NCBI GenBank assembly: GCA_941918925.1
Contig: OW799233.1
Location: forward strand, 145,764,223-145,828,222
From: Phyto melanocephala
Taxonomy: Eukaryota > Arthropoda > Insecta > Diptera > Rhinophoridae
Direction: 5' to 3'
Length of the DNA: 64,000 nucleotides
Shown here: positions 25,331 through 36,560 of the stretch, piece after piece
Numbering within the stretch: the first letter of the stretch is position 1
Layout of the letters: every line of letters begins with the position of its first letter
Program-made: the position numbers and the translations under genes
The notes under the pieces: generated by a model
The model's database searches: none
Told to the model about the DNA's origin: nothing
What the model saw: only the letters and a program-made list of their open reading frames with translations

Positions 25331-27929
25331 CAAAGTTTTACCATAAATAAGACAATTATTTTTTATTAATTTTTATTATTCTTTTGGATATGATGATATT
25401 ATGTCAAAACGATACTTAGAACTTTTCAAAGATACAGCAAATATATAAACTATTTTTGCTATATATTTTGGAATTTTTAATATAAGATGGTAAGTCAAAG
25501 ACTTCGGCTAAAGTCTTGTTATATTTCAAGTAGTTCGAAAATCATAAAAACGATTGCCGAAAAAGGGCCTTTAGAAAAATAACAAAAAATTATAAAATTC
25601 TATATTCACATTTACTTTCAGAACAATCTGGTTTGTTAAATTCAAATTAAATATAAATAAGTCAGTTACAAAAATTGGAGTCTGCATGCACAAGCACATG
25701 TGTATGGGTAAGAATTTTTAGATCGATTATCAGCAAGATTAGTGAGGCTTGTAGTAAACAATATGTATCTATTTTATATTTAAAGGAAAAATTAAAAAAG
25801 GAATATATTTGGGGGATTCAAGCGGTATGCTATCAAGTCATATTGTTGTTGTACTTCAAAGAAAAAAGTCTTAAAATCTCAAGACTTTCTAATCTATGTT
25901 TCTTGCTTTGTCATAAACTTTTCTTTATTCATGCCTCCATTCACACACCGTTATCATTGATATATCATAAATGTATGTGCGCACTATGTTTGTTATGTAT
26001 GTTATGCCTTAATCTTATCCTATTTTTAGTTGTCTTACTTATTCGTATCTTGTAGTCACAAATATTTTGATATTTGATATTTGATATTTTGATACGTATT
26101 GATATTTTCTAGAAAAAAAAAATAGCTCGTGGTCTTTGACAGGTTCTTCAGACAATATTATTTTTCAGCCATCTATATACCCAATGCATCCTGGAATTTC
26201 TTCCTAATCGATAAAAAACGATTTTTAAGTATATAGGAATCTGTGCTATTTTTCGACATGTATTAAATACATAATCGTCTTTTATTAATTCCATTACATA
26301 CAAAAATTCTTCCGGTCAAACCCTAACATTGTAATAAAATAGATTATCGTCAAATTTTCTAAATCCGCTTTGCTGCCACTTATTAGATTTTGGGAACCCA
26401 AGGTGGACGCTTCTGCGATTAGTAAGCAAACGAGTAACGTTTATCAAAAACATTTCTTTTGCTTGTTATTCTTTGTCTTTATGACCTACAGAAAGGTTCA
26501 TTTAAATTTAAACAGATTCAATTTTTTTATACTTTCTTGAAGCGGACATTTCATGTCCAAAATATAATTTTCGCGGAAACTGGTTATTATTTTATCCTTT
26601 CACTCATTTTTCGCATTTTTGATATAAATAATTATAACTGCTTCTTTCTTAACAGTTGATTCATATTTGAGATAGCACAATTATTTCGTGCTATTACATT
26701 AAAACATATTAAATATAATTACATTTTATGATAAACATTTGAATCCCCCAATTAATTGTGAACTGTATTTCGATCACAAGTCTATGATAACTGAATTATA
26801 GACACACAAGAGAAAATCGCTATTTATCTTACAATTTTTCACGGAATTAAAAACTGTATAATATTAAGTGAAATTCAATTTAAAATTACTTGACCAAATT
26901 TTCTTTTGTATTATTAAGACTAAAAATGTCTTTAAGATTTAAATTTAAAAATACAAACGAAAATTTAAATTTCTTAGCCAAATTGCTTTGATCTATAAGA
27001 AAGTACTTATTATTCATACATTTTTTTTAAGTTATTTTTTTTTTTATTTTTCTCTTCAGTACTTTGATTAATTTTTATTCTTTTAAGCTTTAACAAACTC
27101 ATCATAAAGTTTATTACTTCATTTGATCCTGAAATTGATTTTCATGTAAAAAATAGGTAAAAGCATCTAAGTTAAATTTGATACAACTTCAATCCTAGAG
27201 GCAATATTACAGAAACTTAATAAATAAATTAAATCCAAATTGATTTTCGCTACCTCAAACATATTTTGAAATAAAAGAAGTTGTATTTTGCTCTAAGAGT
27301 TTTTTCTCAATATTATTTACCTGCATTGCCTTAGGAATCACAAATCATCAAAAAAAGATTATCCATAAAAACAAAGCAGCTAAAAGTTATCCTGTAATTT
27401 TATAACTCGTAAAAATTATAGCAGGACTTTTAATATAAACAAAATAACTATCTTAATATACTGCCAGCCTTATGTTGGATTAAATTTATCATATGGTACA
27501 AAGATTATACTCAATACAAAAAGTGCTTCGGATGAAGCATATTTGTAAGGGAATAATGTCGAATTTTCATCTACAAGCTAGGTTATGAAATTTGCATGGC
27601 TATCGCTTTGAAACGTTGTTTTTTAGCACAAAATTTTTTACATTGTAAGACTGCTACGTAGTAAGAGAAGAATTGATGCACTTAAAACTGATTAATTAAT
27701 AAAATATTTCATTATTTCATTCACGTCATTCAGTAAATCCATTTATGACGCTCATTCAAAAGACTTTCTATTTAAAATTTAATATCAGTGCTTTTTTACA
27801 CTTTAACAAATTAAAGATTAGCCACCCAAGAACTTTGTTAACTGAAAGTGTATCTTAAGCAGTTCCTTAATCATTCACAATAAGGCATTTTCAAGCCATG
27901 ATTTTTAGTTTAATATGAAGTAAAGGTTT

Positions 27930-27978
<49 letters not shown>

Positions 27979-28989
27979 CTTTATCTTAACCATAATTAAC
28001 GTAATCTTTCCTATGCCTTAAACACTGGTAAAAAAAAACGCAATCTTTTAAGGAAAAATAAAAATAAGAAAAAGTTAATAAGGGAATAAGTCAGCACTGC
28101 TTTAAAATTATTCATGTAGGCGATCCACAAAATCATCACATGGTGTATTTGTTGGCTTTTAATAACACGATTATCATTTAAAAAATTCAGACTAGAAACA
28201 AGAGGTGACATTGGTCATTTTAAGCTATACTAGACTATGTAATGTACCCACAAGTTATAATCATGCTTCCATTCATTCTTGCACAACTCCAAAGCTGTAT
28301 TTTTATAGGAATAATTTTTTTTTTGCAAAACTGTGATCTTTATGTCGACATTCTTAAAAGTATCAGAAAAATTTATCTCTTGTTTTTGACCAAAATTCCA
28401 ATAGAAGGCCAAAGTTCATAGGTGTGCTAATCGATTACAATTAATCCTAGCTTTCACAAATTTGATAAAACGTCGATTTGTAGCTTACAACCAGCAATAT
28501 CTTACATTCATATTGACCACTTTATGCACGTAATCCTTGTCATTTCTTTCAGTAATGGAGGGCAAACTTTTATTCCTATCCTCGCATGCGGGGGAATAAA
28601 ACAGTACTGACCATAAAATATCTTTAAGAGTTTATAAAAGATATTATTTTTAGACCTATAGAACTTCCGACAGGGCTAAATTTTAAATAACCTGTCATGC
28701 TAATGAAATGTAGAACACATTCATTCATTCAGTGTAATTAAACAAATCACAGTGCAAAGACTTACACCAAAATATCATTTACGAATTATATATATTTATT
28801 TAAATAATTTCTGCTCTACAGGCCAAACCTATAAAGTACTTTGTCAAGTTTATGGTGCGCATAGTCATCCATCTAAGCAACATTGTAAATAGATATATGA
28901 CCACATTTTTTTTTTTTTGATAATATTCATATAATATGCAAAGTAATATTCAAACAGTACCTTGCGCATAGAAGAAGCCAATGCCACAG
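25331..28989. other. AT-rich non-coding stretch with a TA microsatellite
   Basis: A 126-codon open frame at 25675-26055 has no recognisable domain. Its composition (Leu, Ile, Cys, Lys rich) is what chance frames in this DNA look like, so it is not called as a gene. The tract also holds the TA repeat at 27933-27975. Confidence 0.5.
27933..27975. repeat. TA dinucleotide microsatellite
   Basis: About 21 uninterrupted TA units. Likely length-polymorphic. Confidence 0.95.
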
Positions 28990-29330
28990 CAAACGTGAAT
29001 GTGTGAGAGGACTTGAATTAACAATCCGTAGCTTGGTTTTGTGTTTTCGTGTTTTGTTCAGACCTCATGTCATTCCAAAACATTTAAACGAGAAATGGTT
29101 CGTGCAAAACGGAACAAAATATCAAGCAGCGCGTGAAATAATTAATTTTTTAACCCAACCATTTGGTAATTGAATGTTTTCAAGAAATGGACCTGCAAAT
29201 TCACCAACTAGTTGGCATGATTTGACACTATTCGACTACTGTGATGAGTTCTGATCTATGCTGATAAAACATAAAAAATTAACCATCTAGAAGTCAACAT
29301 ACCGTCATGATGGCATTCATAAGGCACAGC
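28990..29330 (+). pseudogene. Tc1/mariner-superfamily transposase relic
   Basis: The plus strand reads IPKHLNEKWFVQNGTKYQAA (usual form xxMWFQQDGAxxHTAR), then INFLTQPFGN, SRNGPANSPTSWHDLTLFDY (usual form SRNGxVNWPPRSCDLTPLDY). The last blocks are in one frame with a stop and several substitutions; QDGA has become QNGT, so the catalytic aspartate is lost. N-terminal DNA-binding sequence is absent. Confidence 0.7.
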
Positions 29331-30509
29331 TGCACAGGCTATACGCCTCATATGATAGCCAAAATGTGCGTTTTTTTTGAATTTTTTGTGTTTTGTTAAA
29401 AAGCTTTCTATAAATTTTTAAGGTGTTGTTGAAAGCTTACACCCATAAAACAGAAAAGCAAAATTTTCATTTGTGATTATAAAATTTCTATTGCAAGAAT
29501 CATAATTTATTAGTACTGACTACATGTTTATATTCCTAAACGAAATTCTGTATTTACAAACGTAAAATTCTACTATCACAACTAAACTATGCAATTGGCA
29601 ACAATTGCGGTACTCACAACTGATACTGGTTTCTCTGTGCAGCTGATTATTTTTTGTATATTTTTTTAATTTTTAGGCTCTCAGATTCTCAGATTTTAGT
29701 TTGGCTTTAGGTCATAAAACTAAAATTTTTATGTTTTTTTTTAAAGAAAATATATTTTCTTAAAAACACCAACAACAACAAAATATATAAACAACAAAAA
29801 AAAGGTCAACAATACTTATTTAAAAATATTTTCTCTCAAAACTTTTTTGTCGATCATAATTATAGCTAGACGACTGCCGGCTGGAAAACTTCCTTTCAGA
29901 AATAACGGCATAAAATTTGTTTGTATTCACATAAATCTCGCATTTACAGAGCTTTAAAAATCATTAAAAAATGTCTTAAGCAGGGTTTTACTTAAAAATT
30001 TAAATTTCTGGTTCGGAATTTTCAGCTGTATTTAAAAGATATTAATTTTGTAGTTGATAATCTCATCTCCTTTATCTTTATATTTGGATTATTTTCAATT
30101 ATGTGCTGTTCACTTTTTAAATGTAAATCCTTTGATCGTAATAACTTGATCTCTTTCTATAGACTCCTTAATATCTTTCGGTGCTCGATGCGTTTTTTGC
30201 TGAAAATATGTGGATCAATTAAGATAATACACAATCATAATATCCAACAAGTAAAACATGAACACCATTTTAAGCTCTGTTTACCCAGCACTTAGTTGGA
30301 ATCACATTTGATGTAATAATTTTCAGTACATTTTTTCAGTAGAAAATTTTAAATAGTCTTGAGTCAGAGAATTATTGATTTTCTTATAAAATTATTCTTT
30401 CTAAAAAACTATCCCACTATGACCGCATTAAATGTTTTAAGTCATTTTTTAAATTAGAAATCCTAAGTTATTTGCATAGACGGAATGCAATGGCTTTAAA
30501 TAACAATTA
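29331..30509. other. AT-rich non-coding stretch, no gene seen
   Basis: No recognisable gene or repeat. Confidence 0.5.
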
Positions 30510-31155
30510 TCTATATATATAAAAATCAATGTGTGTTTTGTATGTTTGTTTGTGCTTTATATACGGTTAAACGGCTGGACTGATTTCCTTGAAATTTTCA
30601 CAGAATCTTTCTGTATGTCCGGAAGGAACTCTAGGCTATACTTTGATTTGAAATTGTAAGTGGGCGGGGTGCCACGCCCGATTAAAGAATAAGTATTAAA
30701 TATTATCTATCACGAAAGTTAATGCAGCTAGAGTCTTCAAATTTAGTACGGTAAACTCTGACATCCACACGATCATTTGGGTAAAAAATGGGCGTACTTA
30801 CAATAGTAGGCGTGGCCATATGAATTAAATACTAAAATTCGTATATTTGGAAAACGATATCGATTAGAGTAGTAAAATTTTGCAAGATCAACTTTGACAT
30901 CCAAATGAACATTGAGGCAGGAAATGGGTGCATTATCAATAGTGGGCGTGGCACCTACCATATGAATTAAATACTAAAATTCGTATATCTGGAAAACGAT
31001 ATCGATTAGAGTACTAACATTTTGCAAAAGCAACTTTGATATTCAAATAAACATTTATGGAAAAAATGGGTGCATTAACAATAGTGGGCGTGGCACCTGC
31101 CATATGAATTAAATACTAAAATTTGGGGTGGCAAAGCACACCGGGTATTAGCTAG
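30510..31155 (+). mobile_element. Small non-autonomous Helitron with exact borders
   Basis: It starts TCTATATATATAAAAATCAA directly after an A and ends GGGTATTAGCTAG directly before a T, which is the canonical Helitron layout (A, then TC...CTAG, then T, without target duplication). The first 100 bases contain the GTTAAACGGCTGGACTGATT type of text common in insect Helitron heads. Inside are three copies of a ~140-bp unit marked by GGCGTGGC at 30809, 30945 and 31087, each followed by CATATGAATTAAATACTAAA. A short GC box precedes the CTAG end. No coding capacity. The minus 62-codon frame at 30773-30961 is chance coding in the repeats. Confidence 0.85.
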
Positions 31156-33012
31156 TGAGTTTATAAGAAAAAATTGATTGGAGTCAAAGGAAATTAAGTC
31201 TAATATAGGCCGTTAAAAAAATCTGATTAAATTGTTTTTTTAACAAATATCAGTTTTCAAACATAAAATATATTTTTATTAATAAATCAAGGTTTTTATA
31301 CATACTTAATAGGATAATTTATATTCGTTTTTGACCATTAAAACATTGTTTGACATTCTTTTACTACCTTAACTGACATTATAACTTTACTCACGTACCA
31401 GTGGTTTATAGTTAACCTTAGTAAGGTTATGTATTTTTTTAGTTTTTTCTTTTAAATCCCAGTTTTATTTTCTATTTTTTTCCCTCTTTCTTTGCTGCCA
31501 ACTTTATGCTGTCCAATGGGTAAAGGTATTTGGTATGCCAGAATAACAACGAAAAAAAAATTGTAACACATTTGTAGTTCAAGTGCTCGTATGCTGTTCA
31601 TTTACTAGACCATTTTAAAAATAAATTTTCTTGTACATATTTTCCTGCTACTTTATTTTCTCATACACTTGTATTTTTGTTATAATGGCATATACATGTA
31701 CTTTTTTTTAAAGAAAATCTATTTTCCATCTAACCTCCATTCTCCTTTTTCTTACCTTAGATGATGACCTTTTTTCTATATTTATGTACAGCTTACATCT
31801 TTCTCTGGTAAATTATTTTTCTTTCTTATTTTTAACACTATTATTTTTAGTGTTTTTACTGTGGTCGATATTTTGACCCTTATTTCAAGCTTCTTCTTCT
31901 TCTTTATAATTGTATAAACTCGTAACTTTTTTTTAAATGTTTTTTAAAATTTGATATTTCATCCTTTTTGTTACAGTTTTTTTGTGACAAGAAACAACAA
32001 ATACTGGTTGGCATTCTTTAATTTTGCACAAAACGAAAGTAACAAAAATAAATAAAACTGTGACAACTACCTCGAATATTTATCTTTGTTTGTCATCATC
32101 ATCATCTTCATGCACGATACAAGTTTTTGAACTTTGAGTGTCAAAGCATAAAATTGCATTCTTTTGACATGATCTGTGATTGTTATCAAACAACACAAAT
32201 TACATGCTTACATACATCTGCCAACAGAACTGTAAAATTGTATGTTTGAACTTACAACAAATTTATATACGAATATATGTATATCTCTGTGGCAATAAGA
32301 AAAAACTGCCTATGGCTGTTTTTATAGTTTTTCAGGAAATCACTTTTAAATTTTAGAGTTGATTTTAAAAACGTATTTATTTAAAACTTAGGATTATTAT
32401 GTAAATTCTGCGCTATAAAAATTAAATTAATTAATTAAGTTAATTGTTTTACCTAATTGATAAATTAAGATAAAATATTATTATTAATATTATTTTTCTT
32501 TGAAAAAGTATAGACAATATATTTTATGCTATAACTTGCTGTAAAGTTGTTCAAAATAGTTTTAAATTTGCTTGATTTGCTTGCTACCTACCTACCTAGC
32601 TTATGTCAACTTTTGCAGTTTTTACATTTGGGCACAGAGATGTATAAGCACTGTAACTATGCACCTAAATACTCAAAGCAAATAGATTTAGTTAAAATTA
32701 CAAATACTTTGTTCAAAATAAATTTTATTTTTATTTAAAAAAATTAAAAAAATTATTTTTTGTATTAAAATATATTTTATTGGAATGTTTTGGGAAAATG
32801 TTAATATTGCTATCTGTTTATCTTATTTGTTTTACTTACATATATAGAAATATTTAAGGATAATATATGGTTATAAGAAAAAAAGGGGAATAATTGAACC
32901 AAACTCCTTAGAAACCGTGAAAATTGGTTTGTTTTTTATTATCTTTTGATTTTTGAAATTATTTGTATTTTAAATATTGTGTAAATTTCTTCGATCTTTT
33001 TATATTGATATA
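31156..33012. other. AT-rich non-coding stretch, no gene seen
   Basis: Many T-rich tracts and no domain-like peptide. Confidence 0.5.
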
Positions 33013-33067
33013 TTGTTTTTATTTCTTCGAGCTAAAGATCACTTTTTTTATAAAAATTATTATTTTA

Positions 33068-33109
33068 TTCCGATATTTCGCTACCACATTGGGTAGCTTC
33101 TTCAGGGAA
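33068..33109 (-). ncRNA. Hammerhead-ribozyme-like motif in the left foldback arm
   Basis: This is the mirror copy of the motif at 33190-33232, read on the minus strand: stem I half TTCC, CUGAAGA, extra A, GCTACC, CAATGT loop, GGTAGC, GAAA, UAUC, GGAA. All motif positions are identical between the two arms. The same caution about the extra A applies. Confidence 0.45.
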
Positions 33110-33189
33110 AGTTTTTACAATTTATAACAATTAACAATTTTTGAACAATTTTTATATTTTAATTGTTAATTGTTATAAATTGTAAAAAC

Positions 33190-33232
33190 TTTCCCTGAAG
33201 AAGCTACCCAATGTGGTAGCGAAATATCGGAA
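33190..33232 (+). ncRNA. Hammerhead-ribozyme-like motif in the right foldback arm
   Basis: The order of the hammerhead core is visible: stem I half TTCC (33191-33194), CUGAAGA (33195-33201; the fourth base after CUGA may be any base in the core), stem II GCTACC, six-base loop CAATGT, GGTAGC (33203-33220), GAAA (33221-33224), UAUC with a very short stem III, and stem I half GGAA (33229-33232). Very short stem III hammerheads are known in Penelope-like elements. One extra A (33202) sits between the core and stem II, so self-cleavage is uncertain. Confidence 0.45.
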
Positions 33233-33287
33233 CAAAATAATAATTTTTATAAAAAAGTGATCTTTAGCTCAAAGAAATAAAAACAAT

Positions 33288-34236
33288 TTATTTGTATTTT
33301 TGTACGCCATAGAAATTTTTTATAAATTCCACAAAAATTCAGGGCAAAAAAGTTCCTAAATGTCTTCCAACATTCCCTACACTGTCTACAAAAGTACAAG
33401 TTTCATTAAATATATCAAATTATATGCAAAATAATACGCTTTGTCAGCACAGCAATAATACACTGATTGTGTTGTATGTATATCAAACTGAGTTTGATAT
33501 AAAGGTGCATTAGAAGAGTGAAATAATAAAGAAAGTATTGCACAAGTTGAACTTATACCGAAAAAGATCATGCAGTAGTGTTAAAAATTTAAATGAAGGC
33601 AGCTAAAGGAATATGCCTTAATCAACAATATAAAACTTTGAAAGAGATCTATAAAGTGTACGAAAACTGCCAACCGCTCAAACACAACTATGTTAGAACA
33701 TTTTAATTTCAAATAAAAGACTTGAGTCCGATAGTCGATCTCATTTTTGCTACCACTACCAGAGGCGTTAGCCAAACAATAGAACATGATGTAGAATCAA
33801 TTATATGCAGTGGGTCCTTTTAAAATTTTATAAAATTATAAATTTTGTAAAAAAACTTCCGGCTGCAATACCGAAGATGTCTGTTGCATTAATGAAGATG
33901 ACTATTATTACTTTTGAAATAAAAATTTCCCAACCAATATCTTGAAATATTTTTTTTAATATTCAATTAATCCGGTTGAAACTTTGGACTCATGTAAAAT
34001 CCATATATTCAAATATACGAAAGATCATTAGAAAAGTATAAATTAATTCCAATAAAAATACTGGCCGTTCCAGAAACATTATGTTTTTGCCAGAAAAAAC
34101 TCTTCTTAATGCAAATATTTTTTGTTTGATTCATTAGTGTAATTTATTTTCTACCGAAAAAAATATAATTGAAATGCGGCAATACCAGGTGAATTGACTT
34201 ACAAACCAACAACATTTGAAAATCATTAAATTTCTT
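33288..34236. other. AT-rich non-coding stretch, no gene called
   Basis: Two minus-strand frames (33386-33571 and 33581-33787) are present. The second begins with a GSGSKNEID-like stretch of more even codon use but nothing I recognise, so neither is called. Confidence 0.5.
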
Positions 34237-34244
34237 TACCAAAA

Positions 34245-34451
34245 CGGGTCAGTAGTTTGCTGGTCTGCTAGCTTGGGGGTTGCGGGTTCGATTCCCGTCA
34301 GAGTATCTGGACTGGTCTGCTTCTCTTTCTCTGCTAGTCTTTTTCTATTCTAACTATTCTATTCATATGGAGCGCACAACATGCCAATTGGGCAAAGGTG
34401 TATACCTTTCGTGGGCTTGGGGTTTAAGTGCCCCTACTTTTCAACCTAACC
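34245..34451 (+). mobile_element. tRNA-derived SINE, copy 2, with LINE-like 3' tail
   Basis: The head GGGTCAGTAGTTTGCTGG leads to a perfect Pol III B box GGTTCGATTCC within GCGGGTTCGATTCCCG. It is followed by CTGGACTGGTCTGCTTCT shared with the SINE at 24680-24873. From 34374 the sequence CATATGGAGCGCACAACATG and onward matches the 3' end of the LINE at 40289-41262, finishing CTTTTCAACCTAACCTA. The 8-bp direct repeat TACCAAAA at 34237-34244 and 34452-34459 fits a target-site duplication. The 78-codon frame over this element is a by-product. Confidence 0.85.
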
Positions 34452-34542
34452 TACCAAAATTTATACCGTGTGAGAGAAGTATTTCACAATTGACGAAACT
34501 TTTACTGTCGACATAATTGACCTACCGAACAAGCTGTTTAAG

Positions 34543-34900
34543 ATGTTGCGACTAAATTTCGCACCAGATATATTGTATTATAAAATAAATTTACCAACCC
34601 GTATGCGAATAGTGCGTATGTATGAGAATATTACTGCTGTATCGGTCAGTTGTAATGAATGTCACAATAACACAAGTTACTGTGCGATGACTACAGACCT
34701 TTTGCTGGCCAAAGTGGAGGACACGACATGCGATACCATAAACCTTATGAGATGCGAGATTGATGAGTTAATAACCTCATGCTTTGGAGCAGTTCCTGGC
34801 CCATCAAGATAATGCGATTTTACCCTAGTAGATTACTTTTTGTGGGGACAAGTAAAGGTTTCGTGTTCCGGCATATACACTTAAGCTGATATTGGTGAGG
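34543..34900 (+). pseudogene. Tc1/mariner-superfamily transposase relic with large internal deletion
   Basis: The plus strand begins with NLPTRMRIVRMYENITAVSV, resembling the first helix of the N-terminal DNA-binding region (usual form RVxIVKxYYENxxSV). After unrelated-looking sequence it reaches CDFTLVDYFLWGQVKVS and then ADIGEV (usual form CDLTPLDYFLWGxVKxxVYxxxPxxIxxL), near the third catalytic acidic position. Most of the catalytic domain is missing between them. A stop precedes the CDF block. Confidence 0.65.
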
Positions 34901-34957
34901 TATAAGTAAAAGTACTGTAAAATATGAACCAAATTACTATCCACGGCAACATCTACA

Positions 34958-35160
34958 TTAAATAGATTTAAAAAAAATTCTGAGGGCATTCAATAATTGC
35001 TCCAAACTCGCGCTTTTTAAATGGTTTTTAACAGGTATTGCAATATGTCGCCAGTAGTTGTCATGATGAAATATTATGGTTTCACATCTCTCCGCATATC
35101 CGTGGTACTTTTCAACTGATACTCGCTTTATATAATTCTTGTGCACGGTAGAGCACGAGT
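34958..35160 (-). pseudogene. Mariner-type transposase fragment (second, distinct lineage)
   Basis: The minus strand reads YAERCETIIFHHDNYWRHIA followed by IPVKNHLKSAS. This matches the second catalytic region of true mariner transposases (usual form R...VIxxHDNARPHxA...VxxxL). The conserved aspartate of HDN is kept while ARPH is changed to YWRH. Only this short portion remains. It is a different lineage from the QQDGA-type relics elsewhere in the window. Confidence 0.65.
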
Positions 35161-36183
35161 GATGATCTGGTTAAATCTTAACTTATAAAATATAGAGAAT
35201 TCAACTCAGCTTGTTGGCCGTACATACATTTTTAAAACATAGAAAAATTATTGTTTTCACTATAATATTTAAACAAATTGAGCCTTAATTACATATATAT
35301 ACCCTTAAAAATTACATACAAGTTTCTAAAGACAAAATACTCATTTAAATGATGCGCTATCTTTTATATTTAAGATATGCATTTTTGAAAAATACGTACA
35401 TATTTGGCTTAAAATTTACAACCTAAATATTGTAGAAGTTGTACATCGTAGTAGATGTAAACATTATTTGATTATTTCTCCATTAATTTTTTATGCAACA
35501 CTTACAACAATTTTAACCGAGTACGATTAATAAGGTACTCGTGTCCAATCAGCTGACTGTTTTTATATACACAATTTATCATCCTTACTAACTTTTTTAA
35601 AAAAATATGTTCGCATCTATCAAACTTTATTTGTTTACTTTTATTCTATACAAAATAGTTCTTCGTTCCAGTTGGTTTTAAATATTTAGGAAAATACAAA
35701 ACCGTGAATAAAAGGGTACTGCTTTAAAGTTTTTTAAAAATTATTAAAACTCGAGAAGAAAAAAATTATGTGGCATATTGACATTTCCACGAATATGTCA
35801 ACCACGACTGTAAAAATAAAAAATTTTTAAAGTTTTTTGATATAAGTTTATTGATAAAAAATATAAAATAATATTAAATTGAATTTATTAATAATTCTTT
35901 TAAAGATTGTTTTCAATTAAGTATGATGGATTTAAATGATCACTATTTGGTTAAGTGTAAGATATTAAAAATAGAAAAAATACCTCCCAAAATTCACAGA
36001 TTTTTTCATATTTCCATATATATCTCAAAATCACTTCTGTTTTATGTTTATATTGTATTCTTATTTTTCTGAATATTTTGGACAACAATGATTCAAATAT
36101 AATTAAGTTTGTTTCTAAAAAAAAGTACCCCTTTGAATGGAATATAAAGATCTAATTTTGTTTTTGTTACTTTTACTTTATAG

Positions 36184-36301
36184 GAGTACAAATGTCACCT
36201 ACGATGACATCGAAATGGCCATATGCAAACTACATATAAAAACAAAACGCATGTGTTTGTTGCCACGATGCATATACCTTATGAATATGTCTTTATTTTA
36301 A
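36184..36301 (+). CDS. Candidate alternative last exon (low confidence)
   Basis: A strong-looking acceptor (TTTTTGTTACTTTTACTTTATAG) ends at 36183. Read after one base, the following sequence is open and less AT-biased than its surroundings, giving STNVTYDDIEMAICKL and continuing to a TAA at 36299-36301. No good donor lies inside, so it would have to be a terminal exon. The peptide is not recognised. It could easily be chance, since an acceptor-like tract is common in T-rich introns. Confidence 0.2.
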
Positions 36302-36484
36302 CTATGTTTATAGAATGTCGTATAAATATATAATAGCTGGAAAAGTACATACTATCATCGTTTTTCTTCACTATTTATTTAGAAGTAAATTTTCAACAAC
36401 TTATACGACAGGTTGTGAATTGATCAAATGTTTATTTATTTTTGTATTTCAGAACTTATTCCAACTAAACTATTTTTGTTTAAC

Positions 36485-36513
36485 TCTATTTTTTCTTTTC
36501 TTTGCAGGTATGT
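36485..36513 (+). promoter_or_regulatory. Ratchet-type (recursive) splice site, AG|GT at 36507/36508
   Basis: The sequence TATTTTTTCTTTTCTTTGCAG is a long pyrimidine tract with CAG, followed at once by GTATGT, a good 5' splice site. Juxtaposed CAG|GT(A/T) sites of this kind are used for stepwise removal of very long introns in flies (recursive splicing). A second donor, GTAAGT, lies 53 nt downstream at 36561, which is the expected position of a recursive-exon donor. Orientation implies a plus-strand transcript. Confidence 0.5.
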
Positions 36514-36560
36514 TAAAAAAATAAAGAGAATATTATACAAAAAAAATATCCCACAAGTAG
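36508..36560 (+). other. Recursive-splice exon or candidate microexon
   Basis: The 53 nt between the CAG at 36507 and GTAGGTAAGT have canonical splice sites on both sides. After one leading base the frame is open (YVKKIKRILYKKNIPQV), leaving one base over, but the composition is simple and A-rich. It could be a real coding microexon or the normally skipped exon that helps define a ratchet site. Confidence 0.35.

Larger units (their letters stand above)
33013..33287. repeat. Long near-perfect foldback (127-bp arms, 21-bp loop)
   Basis: The left arm 33013-33139 and right arm 33161-33287 are reverse complements apart from a few substitutions and a 1-base T-run difference. Shared blocks include GAGCTAAAGATCAC / GTGATCTTTAGCTC and CTACCACATTGGGTAGCTTC / GAAGCTACCCAATGTGGTAG. 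Each arm contains one hammerhead-like motif, pointing in opposite directions. Inverted terminal units of this type are known for Penelope-like retroelements, and such an element lies at 61-62 kb, but the origin of this foldback is an inference. Confidence 0.9.

Noticed and set aside
25675..26055. 126-codon plus-strand open frame, second longest in the window
   Set aside because: No recognisable domain, composition typical of chance frames in AT-rich DNA (Leu/Ile/Lys/Cys), no splice or promoter support.
33581..33787. 68-codon minus frame with a GSGSKNEID stretch
   Set aside because: Only the first 20 codons look protein-like; no domain or splice context.
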